From the NCBI GenBank assembly GCA_000437495.1, contig FR897884.1, positions 707 through 24,226 of the forward strand: 23,520 nt of DNA, written 5' to 3'. Below are positions 17,177 through 23,520 of the stretch, piece after piece; the stretch's first letter is position 1, and every line of letters starts with the position of its first letter. A program made the translations under genes and the position numbers. Origin of the DNA: Prevotella sp. CAG:485 (lineage in GTDB: Bacteria; Bacteroidota; Bacteroidia; Bacteroidales; Muribaculaceae). The notes beneath the pieces are model-generated. The model did no database searches. It was not told the origin of the DNA and worked only from the letters and a program-made list of their open reading frames with translations.

Positions 17177-18745
17177 TTAGAAATAGAAATTTACATTTGC
17201 AGAAATTTGGTTGAAATTTTCTTTTGCGGCCGAGTGCGCATATTCCCACTGCACATCAAAGCCCAAAGCATAGCGCGAGCCGATAGCCATGGCCGCTCTC
17301 CATTGCAATCCTACTACCTGTAAAGCCTCGCTCCAGGCTTCGTAGCTGAGCCTTTGCATTTTCAGCAAAGCCTCGCTTATGGCTGCCGCAGAGCCGGTGG
17401 AAGAGCTTTCTGCAGGCAGACGAAACTCTTTGGCAGAAGGCAAATAAGCTTCGGCTTTAAGACTCAAGGTCGTGAAAATTTTGCCAAACACAGTGTCGCC
17501 GGTTATGGAGGCTCCCAGACGCCATCTGTCGGCTTTCAGCCACCGCAGTTTGTCGTCGTATGACTCTGAGTAATGCATCCATGCCGCCGCCGGTTGCACG
17601 GTGATGCGGCGTGAAGATTCGCCATAACGCCAGAAGAGGGATGCCTCAGCCTCGCAACGCTCGTTGACATACATCAGCTGGCTCCCTATCTTAGGGTAAA
17701 CACTCGATACAGGGTCGCCGAAAATGCCCTCTGAGCCGTTGCGCTTCTCGCCTTCTACCTGCAGAGAGGCGCCGAATTCCGACAAGTGTTTTTTGCCCAT
17801 CCAGCCTACCTGCAGGCGATAGTCGTTGCGGTCGGTACTTGCCATTGGCAGCCGGTTCAGAGCCGTCAGTAGACAGCGCAAATGCTGATGGGCAAATTGC
17901 GCCGAAGCGAACAAACCTTTGCCATCTTGGCGCATATACTGAAGTCCCGCGCCCGTTTCGTAAGCCTCGTAGTTCATCTTCGAGCCGAGGCCTGCAAAAC
18001 GCTGATATTGTGTGCCTAAGCCGGTGAGATGGTAGATAATATCCTGACCCATTTCGCTGACGAACATGGTGGAGTTGCTCTGGGTGTAACGGCCAAAGGT
18101 GAGATTCAAGCCAACGAGATGATTGCCGGCAACATTGTAAGAAGCTCCGGCATTTACACGCAAATCGCCGGTGATGTTGCGAGGTCTCGGGTCCTTTTGC
18201 CGACTTGCATGACCTGCGTCATAGCTGAACGTAACACCCATGCGCCAGCGCGATGCTATGGCGTCGCCCCAGCCGCTGCCAAAGCGGTAATGTTCCTGAT
18301 TCATGTCGTCGTTTACCACCGTGGCATTGACGTAGGGATAGATTATATCGTAATCGCTGCCGAGACAGTAACGGCGGTTGATGTGCTTGCCGTTGTCGTA
18401 TGACGCGTGCCCCCATACACAGCCGAGTTTTGACGTGTGAACCACGGCTTTGGCCTGTAAAGTCCATAGTGTCTCACCTTCGTCAGGGTCATACTCCAAA
18501 GCCATGGCTGAGCCGTGGCGATGAAGGTAACCGGCTGAGGCATAGCCTATTGAAACGGGCATTGACAACGGCTTCAGGGCAGGATTTTGGAAGACTCTCT
18601 CTGCAAAGATGCTTCGGGCAGGCTGCGCCATGAGATAGCGCTGCTGAATGGTGAGTGTGTCTTGCGACATGACGGTGGCGACTGTTGCCGTCGCCACTGT
18701 CATGGTCATGAGAAAACGTTTCGTTATGTGTCTTGAAAATTTCAC
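17177..18745 (-). CDS. outer-membrane beta-barrel protein, DUF6850-like, function unknown
   Basis: The predicted protein is about 522 aa. I take the GTG at 18745 as start: AGGA stands a few bases upstream, and it yields a signal peptide with a basic N-region (VKFSRHITKRF) and a hydrophobic core ending near VMSQD. A TTG directly before it (18748) and an ATG at 18709 are alternatives. The remainder is alternating amphipathic strands with many Tyr, Trp and Gly residues, ending NVNFYF with terminal Phe, as expected of an outer-membrane barrel. I recognise it, from memory of the family and its usual DUF4876 neighbour, as DUF6850. It has no catalytic motif I can identify. It starts 12 nt after the lipoprotein stop and precedes the M16 peptidase by 6 nt. 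Confidence 0.72.
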   Translation of the reverse strand: MKFSRHITKRFLMTMTVATATVATVMSQDTLTIQQRYLMAQPARSIFAERVFQNPALKPLSMPVSIGYASAGYLHRHGSAMALEYDPDEGETLWTLQAKAVVHTSKLGCVWGHASYDNGKHINRRYCLGSDYDIIYPYVNATVVNDDMNQEHYRFGSGWGDAIASRWRMGVTFSYDAGHASRQKDPRPRNITGDLRVNAGASYNVAGNHLVGLNLTFGRYTQSNSTMFVSEMGQDIIYHLTGLGTQYQRFAGLGSKMNYEAYETGAGLQYMRQDGKGLFASAQFAHQHLRCLLTALNRLPMASTDRNDYRLQVGWMGKKHLSEFGASLQVEGEKRNGSEGIFGDPVSSVYPKIGSQLMYVNERCEAEASLFWRYGESSRRITVQPAAAWMHYSESYDDKLRWLKADRWRLGASITGDTVFGKIFTTLSLKAEAYLPSAKEFRLPAESSSTGSAAAISEALLKMQRLSYEAWSEALQVVGLQWRAAMAIGSRYALGFDVQWEYAHSAAKENFNQISANVNFYF

Positions 18746-18757
18746 CAAATCCTGTGC

Positions 18758-20029
18758 TTAGTTGGATTTTGACATCACACCATCCCAGGTGAGAGTGGTG
18801 CATTTGGTGCCGTTGACATCAACAGCAGCCTGTTGCTGTTCTACGAGCGAGGGGGTTACCTCGGCGTTGAAATCGGCAGTAGAGTTGTTGGTATCCTGCA
18901 ATACGGGAATGCCGTTTTCGCGCATATAAAGCACCTTTCTGCGCACAGCTTTGAAATAGCGTGTCTTGTCCTGGTCAACATGGCCGCAATATGTCCAGCC
19001 CATATCGAGTGCAGGCGAGGTTACATTCCACTGATATTCGCTCTCAATGCTGCAGTTGACCACGTCAACAACCCAAGTATTGGGGATGCGGTATCCTTTG
19101 CCCGACATGGGATAAGTGCCGGTGGGAAGTACCATGTTGTAGTCGTATTCATAGTAATAGTCCTTGAGATACTGGTCCTTGCCAACCGGAATACGGGCTA
19201 TGCCGTATGCGCAGAAGCCGCGGTTGTGAAGCGAGAATGTGGTGTTGGTGTAGCAATACCATTTATCCATATTGGGCACGGAGGTGTCGGTGTCGGGGAA
19301 GCGGGGATTGTTGCTTTCGTCAAACCATTCCATGTTGGCGCCGCTGAGGTCTATGGAATTGCTGTTGAGGGTCTTGTGGTCCATGCCTATGTCGCACAGA
19401 ATGTAATATTCGCCGGGCTGCACGGGATGGTCGTTGCCGTTGCCCGGAACGGTGTAAAGAGCTTCTACGGTAACATCTGTCGACATCAGGTCAGGCGTGT
19501 AATCATATTTTTTCACTGTCATGAACTGGCTCTCGAACAGCGAGATGCCGTCGGCATAAAGCACATGGTCGGTGTTGTTGTAGAGAACAATGTACTTGTC
19601 TCCCGCGTACTGTGTGCCGGTCGGCTGGAGAGAGCCGGTGAAGTAAATCTCGGCTATCACAAAGTCGTCGGTTTCTATGTTGGCATACACCGGCAGACTG
19701 ATGCTTGAAGTGGCGGAAGTTACCTCTACGCTTGTCTTGGCGCCCCGAAGCATGGACACGGCACCGTTTTCCATAGTGTAGTGAGCCGAGAAGGTGATGT
19801 CGTAGAGACCCTGACGCAGCTCAATGGCTGAGGCATCGGTGTAGGTCTCGATGGTGCCCGTCGATACGTTTTTGATTTCGTAACGGGCATCGGTGATGGC
19901 ACCTGTGTTGATGCCCTCGGGCAGTTGAAGATTGATTGTCAGAGAGCCCATCTTCGGGTCGTCGTCGCTGCAGCCGGTTACCAGAAATACCGCCAGGGCT
20001 GCAACAAGAAGGTTGAGAAATTTTTTCAT
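18758..20029 (-). CDS. surface lipoprotein, DUF4876-like, function unknown
   Basis: The predicted protein is 423 aa. A type II signal peptide ends at lipobox VTGC (Cys20). The next residues, SDDD, match the Bacteroidetes lipoprotein export signal, so it is probably exposed on the cell surface. An N-terminal beta-rich domain (about 28-118) is followed by a segment FVIAEIYFTGS and YAGDKYIVLYNNT (about 123-153) that I associate with DUF4876 and lamin-tail-like folds. The C-terminal half is rich in Tyr, Trp and Asp. No enzyme motif is visible. It lies 17 nt downstream of the TonB receptor, so a role as a surface partner or lid of that receptor is the obvious inference. The DUF name is from memory, not from a search. 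Confidence 0.78.
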   Translation of the reverse strand: MKKFLNLLVAALAVFLVTGCSDDDPKMGSLTINLQLPEGINTGAITDARYEIKNVSTGTIETYTDASAIELRQGLYDITFSAHYTMENGAVSMLRGAKTSVEVTSATSSISLPVYANIETDDFVIAEIYFTGSLQPTGTQYAGDKYIVLYNNTDHVLYADGISLFESQFMTVKKYDYTPDLMSTDVTVEALYTVPGNGNDHPVQPGEYYILCDIGMDHKTLNSNSIDLSGANMEWFDESNNPRFPDTDTSVPNMDKWYCYTNTTFSLHNRGFCAYGIARIPVGKDQYLKDYYYEYDYNMVLPTGTYPMSGKGYRIPNTWVVDVVNCSIESEYQWNVTSPALDMGWTYCGHVDQDKTRYFKAVRRKVLYMRENGIPVLQDTNNSTADFNAEVTPSLVEQQQAAVDVNGTKCTTLTWDGVMSKSN

Positions 20030-20046
20030 TTGTAGTATTGTTTGAT

Positions 20047-22662
20047 TTATAGTGTCAGGTTGAGTTCCATGCCGAAATAAGAGTCGGAATTCCGGCGTAT
20101 GGTCAGGCCGTTGCTCTTGTAATCCGGCAGCCAGTCGATAATGCGGTTAACGAACAACGCAACCCTTACGTGCTTGCCTATCGGCTTGGTGACTTTTATG
20201 TTGAGGTACATGGCCAAAGGTATGCGTTGCGTGCGGAAAAGAGCATCGTTATATCTCTTTGTTAAGAATCGGAGTAAAGGGTCATTCTGCGCCGCTTCAT
20301 CGTATTGATGCAGCAAGCCGTCGGTGGCGAGATATTTGATTGGTTTGCCATTTTCAGGCATTGTGCGAGTCTTGACATACCACATAAACTGAAATGTGGA
20401 TGTGATGATGAGAGAGGGCCGCTTTATCTGCGTGTCGAACATGAAGTTGGTGTTGAACTGCTCGTTGATTCGTCCGTCGCGTGTGTGATACAGACCTACG
20501 TAAAGGTCGCTGACCCGGGTGTTGCTCACCACATCGTTCACCGTCTCATAGATATCCTGCGAGTTGGAATATTCCGTATGTAGCCAAGCGCCGGTAATTG
20601 TGAGGGATGTTCTGAGAGGTTGCCAGCGTGTGGTGTTGAGGGTGATTTCAATTCCCTTCTTAGAGATGCGAGTGCCGTTGGATGCATAACGATAGCCGCT
20701 CAACACCCTTTTCTCCTTGTACGGCAGCGTGTTGATGTCCGGGATACCCTCGGCCGGAATAGACTGCATGTCATATTCTTTATATGAGTAAGGGGCATAG
20801 TTGGCAGAGTAGCGGAAACCGTCGGTCATCAGCTCATGGAACACGCTGAGATGCAGCGAGAAAGGCCCCCAGTTTAATCCGCCGCGAAGCTCCAACTTGC
20901 GGTTACGAGCCGGACGAAGATTGTAGTTAGTGGCATCATCAATGTATGTCATCAGACTCACTAGATTGCGCTGCTGATTGGTGGCATCGAAATAGTTGAG
21001 CTGCATGAAATCGGAGTAAGAGCATTGCGGATATAGATAATCAGTGGTTGGCATGCGCGTAGTCAGACCGTAGCCGGCGCCGAAATAGATATTGAAGTCC
21101 TTGCCGCCCGCTTGCCAATGAGGCAGATTCCACAGAAGGTTGACTCTCGGGTCGAGAAATACCCTGCCGTGCAGATAATAACGACTGTCGATGTGAGGCA
21201 GTTGGATGGTTCTCATACCTGCCTGCAGCTCTATGAGATTTCCGGCAAAAGGAATGTGTATGTCGTCCTCGATGAAGAAATTCAAGACATGGAGCGCCGG
21301 TATCTCCTTATACTCTCTGGGACGAGTTGTCCATGAGCCGCTGATGGGTCGCGTGAGGTCATATACCTGCCCTTTGCCGAAGTTCTTTGCCGCTGTCCAT
21401 TCAAATCCTGCCTTGTAGGTGTGAGCCGTGATACCCCAATTGTGCGAACCGCGCGCCATGCCTTTCAGGAAGAAAGAGAAGGGGCGGCCGTCGCTGAGAT
21501 AATCTGCCATATACTCACCCGGCAGATAAGTGCCGAGGCTCTCGCCCGGCTGCATGGAGGTGGGTGCCACTGTGGGACGCCCCAAAGCTACCTGCTTATG
21601 CCGATGAAGCCGGTTGACTTCAAGAGATGCCGCCGTGGCTACGTGGAAGATATTGACAAGATTGCCCGGATTGAGAGTAACAGTTAGATTACTGGTAAAG
21701 GCAGTGCGCGAATAGGTGTTGCGGAACTCGTCGATTTTATTGTAGTTAAGGTCCGGGTCGATACGGGTTTTGTCGAGGCCTCCGGTGTAATCCAGACCGT
21801 AATTCCACACAGTGCTGACATCCTCAGAGCTGAATTTCATATTCACCCTTGCAGAAGCCGTAAGACGTCGGTAACCGTCGGTGAGCACGCGCGGGTCGGA
21901 TTTGGAATCCAGAAAACCTAAATCGAAATTGATAATGTGTTTGTCGCCCCGGAATCCAACACCTTTAGCGGCAGAGAATAGCTTGCTGTGCTCGTCTGCC
22001 TTAAAACGGAATGAGAAGGGTGTTGAGCGCCTGATGCGTTTTATGTTGACGACCCCCGAAGTGAGGTTGCCATATTCAGCCGACGGAATGCCGCGCACAA
22101 TCTCCACACTCTCAATGTTGTCAGTGGAAATGGTGCGCATATCCACACCCTTGTTGGTGGAAATTGCTGCCGCGGCGGGGGAGGAGGCATCGCTCACTGT
22201 CAGTCCTTCGCTCTGCAACCCTGCATCCGTATTTATAGGAGCGCCATCGACCATAAACAGCGTTCCGAGCGACGTTATGGCATAGTCAGACGAAGAGTAT
22301 CGGTTGCCCTGAGCATCGAGCGTGCCGGTTTCGCGCAGCGTTATGGAGTTGACGCTGCTCATGTCAGGGTCGCGGCTGATGTTGCCCGGAAGTAGCTCTA
22401 AGAGGTCGGTGAAGCTGGTTGGCTGGAGATGCGCTATTGCACTCCGTACGATGCGGCTGGTGGTGGAAGGCGAGACTTTTTCTTTTGCCGTTACCACAAC
22501 CTCGTCAAGCTGACTTATCCTGACGCTGTCAACTCCAACGCTGTCTTTCTTTAAGGTTACAGAGGCTTTCGCAACCGTTGCTTTGCCGTATGCAAAGGGG
22601 TGCGAAAAAGTAATCGCGATGGTGAGAATTAAAACCGATATTACAGAGTATAGTTGCTTCAT
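20047..22662 (-). CDS. TonB-dependent outer-membrane receptor, substrate unknown
   Basis: The predicted protein is 871 aa. A signal peptide (ending around FAYG) is followed by a short linker, a TonB-box-like LDEVVVTA at 52-59, a plug domain (about 66-205, with FMVDGAPIN, IESVEIVRG and AEYGNLTSGVVNI) and a long beta-barrel. There is no carboxypeptidase-regulatory-like or STN domain before the plug, unlike SusC-type glycan receptors, and no SusD partner. This argues against a polysaccharide-utilisation role and fits receptors for metal complexes or proteins. It is first in an operon with the DUF4876-like lipoprotein, the DUF6850-like barrel and the M16 peptidase. The C-terminus is ELNLTL, without the common terminal aromatic residue. 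Confidence 0.92.
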   Translation of the reverse strand: MKQLYSVISVLILTIAITFSHPFAYGKATVAKASVTLKKDSVGVDSVRISQLDEVVVTAKEKVSPSTTSRIVRSAIAHLQPTSFTDLLELLPGNISRDPDMSSVNSITLRETGTLDAQGNRYSSSDYAITSLGTLFMVDGAPINTDAGLQSEGLTVSDASSPAAAAISTNKGVDMRTISTDNIESVEIVRGIPSAEYGNLTSGVVNIKRIRRSTPFSFRFKADEHSKLFSAAKGVGFRGDKHIINFDLGFLDSKSDPRVLTDGYRRLTASARVNMKFSSEDVSTVWNYGLDYTGGLDKTRIDPDLNYNKIDEFRNTYSRTAFTSNLTVTLNPGNLVNIFHVATAASLEVNRLHRHKQVALGRPTVAPTSMQPGESLGTYLPGEYMADYLSDGRPFSFFLKGMARGSHNWGITAHTYKAGFEWTAAKNFGKGQVYDLTRPISGSWTTRPREYKEIPALHVLNFFIEDDIHIPFAGNLIELQAGMRTIQLPHIDSRYYLHGRVFLDPRVNLLWNLPHWQAGGKDFNIYFGAGYGLTTRMPTTDYLYPQCSYSDFMQLNYFDATNQQRNLVSLMTYIDDATNYNLRPARNRKLELRGGLNWGPFSLHLSVFHELMTDGFRYSANYAPYSYKEYDMQSIPAEGIPDINTLPYKEKRVLSGYRYASNGTRISKKGIEITLNTTRWQPLRTSLTITGAWLHTEYSNSQDIYETVNDVVSNTRVSDLYVGLYHTRDGRINEQFNTNFMFDTQIKRPSLIITSTFQFMWYVKTRTMPENGKPIKYLATDGLLHQYDEAAQNDPLLRFLTKRYNDALFRTQRIPLAMYLNIKVTKPIGKHVRVALFVNRIIDWLPDYKSNGLTIRRNSDSYFGMELNLTL

Positions 22663-22667
22663 TTTTA

Positions 22668-22687
22668 CGAATGCAAAATTACATTCG
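22668..22687 (-). promoter_or_regulatory. promoter -7 box framed by an inverted repeat, before the TonB receptor
   Basis: On the minus strand a TAATTTTG box (22681-22674) fits the -7 consensus TAnnTTTG. It is exactly bracketed by a 6-bp inverted repeat, cgaatg (22668-22673) and cattcg (22682-22687), which may be an operator. The -33 TTTG is not found at the usual spacing, as would suit a regulated promoter. The box ends 11 nt before the ATG. Confidence 0.45.
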
Positions 22688-22708
22688 CAAAGCTGAGTCC
22701 GCTATACC

Positions 22709-22754
22709 CTATAAAAGTGGTTTTTTGACCGGAAAGGAGAGACCGGTTTTATAG
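22709..22754. repeat. 8-bp inverted repeat in the spacer before the TonB receptor
   Basis: ctataaaa (22709-22716) and ttttatag (22747-22754) are perfect complements, with two further complementary bases each side after a 2-nt mismatch. The loop contains two copies of gaccgg. It lies between the galactanase hairpin and the receptor promoter and could be an RNA stem or a regulator site. Confidence 0.4.
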
Positions 22755-22760
22755 AAAATC

Positions 22761-22785
22761 TTACTCAGTACCCGACTAAGAGTAA
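22761..22785 (-). terminator. possible terminator hairpin after the GH53 gene
   Basis: A stem of ttactc/gagtaa (6 bp) continues with agt/act after a 2-nt bulge, closing a 5-nt loop. It lies 15 nt beyond the galactanase stop. On the minus strand it is followed by GATTTTCT, a weak U-rich tail. Confidence 0.5.
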
Positions 22786-22800
22786 TTGATTAAGGGTATT

Positions 22801-23520
22801 TTACATTTCCGGAGTGATAAGAGTTACCTTGCCACGGTGGATATAGAGTCCTGATTTGGCAGGCTTGGACGGCAGTTTTCTTCCCTGCAAATCATACCAG
22901 CTGTCGTTGATGAAGGAATCGTCGAAGATGCCGTCAACCGCACCGGTGCCTAAGGAAAAGCCGGCGATTATTTTCAGGGCCTTGGTGGCTTTGCCTGTGG
23001 TGGAGTCGAACAACGGAGCATTGTACCAGCCGGAGAGGTTGGTGTTGAACGCATTATATTCCATCCACCACCAGAAGAGCCCGTTCACCGACGGATACTT
23101 AAGAAGCGTAGTTACCAAATCACTTGCAAACTTGGCCTGCCCTTCATCTGAATAAGGCCACGTTCCGGTTAAGTCATGGTTAGAGCCCGGTACTGCCCAT
23201 TTGTAGCTGTAACCGGTTTCCACAATCATAATCTTCTTCGACGGATAGTTGGTCTGGATGGTCTTGAGCGATGTGTCGAGAACACTCATTGGTCCGTGGA
23301 AATAGGGGTAATAACTCAGACCAACAATGTCGTAGTCAACATTCAGCTCGTTGAGCTTGCGGTAGAAATCGCTCAGAATTGTGGGCTGGCTGACACGCTC
23401 ACTGTGTATTACTATCTTTGCCTCCGGACAAACCTCGCGACAAGCCTTTATGGCCGAGCGCAGAAGTAAGCCGAAGCGATTCCAGTTGGCATTGCTGCTT
23501 GTGTAAACCTTCTTGGGGTC
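22801..23520 (-). CDS. GH53 arabinogalactan endo-beta-1,4-galactanase, C-terminal part (cut by window edge)
   Basis: The frame is open to the window end, giving the last 239 residues; the start lies outside. GH53 signatures are IVGLSYYPYFHG and the nucleophile region IVETGYSYKW, with the catalytic Glu codon at 23218-23220. The acid/base Glu should lie upstream, outside. The family cleaves beta-1,4-galactan side chains of pectin. The catalytic domain is followed by a short tail with YDLQGRKL...GLYIHRGK, a C-terminal signature I recall on many secreted Bacteroidales proteins and which resembles type IX secretion tails. No SusC/SusD pair is visible in this window, so any utilisation locus would have to continue to the right. 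A separate transcription unit from the receptor operon is likely, given the hairpin after its stop. Confidence 0.9.
   Translation of the reverse strand, partial: DPKKVYTSSNANWNRFGLLLRSAIKACREVCPEAKIVIHSERVSQPTILSDFYRKLNELNVDYDIVGLSYYPYFHGPMSVLDTSLKTIQTNYPSKKIMIVETGYSYKWAVPGSNHDLTGTWPYSDEGQAKFASDLVTTLLKYPSVNGLFWWWMEYNAFNTNLSGWYNAPLFDSTTGKATKALKIIAGFSLGTGAVDGIFDDSFINDSWYDLQGRKLPSKPAKSGLYIHRGKVTLITPEM

Noticed and set aside
18833..19708. 291-codon open frame on the + strand
   Set aside because: It is antisense to the DUF4876-like lipoprotein, which has a proper signal peptide and operon position.
22729..22746. two gaccgg copies as a possible CRISPR or site-specific recombination site
   Set aside because: There are only two 6-bp copies, with no array and no recombinase nearby.

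Overview
The window looks like a chromosomal segment of a gut-type Bacteroidales bacterium, possibly Muribaculaceae. That family-level guess is inference. The evidence is a fused LpxC-FabZ gene, promoters of the Bacteroidetes type (TTTG, about 20 nt, TAnnTTTG), a lipoprotein carrying a Ser-Asp-Asp-Asp surface-export signal after its lipobox Cys, a large TonB-dependent receptor, and a GH53 galactanase with a YDLQGRK-type C-terminal tail. Every gene I can support lies on the minus strand, so transcription runs from high to low coordinates. I found no tRNA, rRNA, CRISPR array, insertion sequence or integrase.

In transcription order there are four units. (1) 23520-22801 is the C-terminal part of a GH53 endo-beta-1,4-galactanase, followed by a hairpin. 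(2) 22662-14381 is a tight four-gene cell-envelope operon: TonB-dependent receptor, DUF4876-like surface lipoprotein, DUF6850-like outer-membrane barrel, and a periplasmic M16 metallopeptidase of the PqqL/FusC type. (3) 14224-11009 is the lipid A block lpxD, lpxC-fabZ, lpxA. (4) From a consensus promoter at 10691-10722 there is a compact run of nine genes with overlaps or gaps of 25 nt or less: nadE, tsaC, a polyprenyl-phosphate hexose-1-phosphate transferase, a ClC chloride transporter, fmt, menD, menB, menC and menE (cut by the window edge).

Unit 4 joins cofactor synthesis (NAD, menaquinone), translation fidelity and initiation (tRNA t6A, fMet-tRNA) and envelope functions. The menaquinone genes cover SEPHCHC synthase, o-succinylbenzoate synthase, OSB-CoA ligase and DHNA-CoA synthase. 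menF, menH and menA are not in the window.

Two points stand out. First, the ClC gene is broken by a perfect 22-bp tandem duplication at 5461-5504. Removing one copy restores a single 599-codon reading frame with both CBS domains. It is either a real, possibly reversible, frameshift or an assembly artefact. Second, unit 2 has the architecture of a protein-import-and-digestion system. Its peptidase resembles E. coli PqqL and Pectobacterium FusC, which are partnered with TonB receptors, but here it is combined with two Bacteroidetes-specific outer-membrane components of unknown function.
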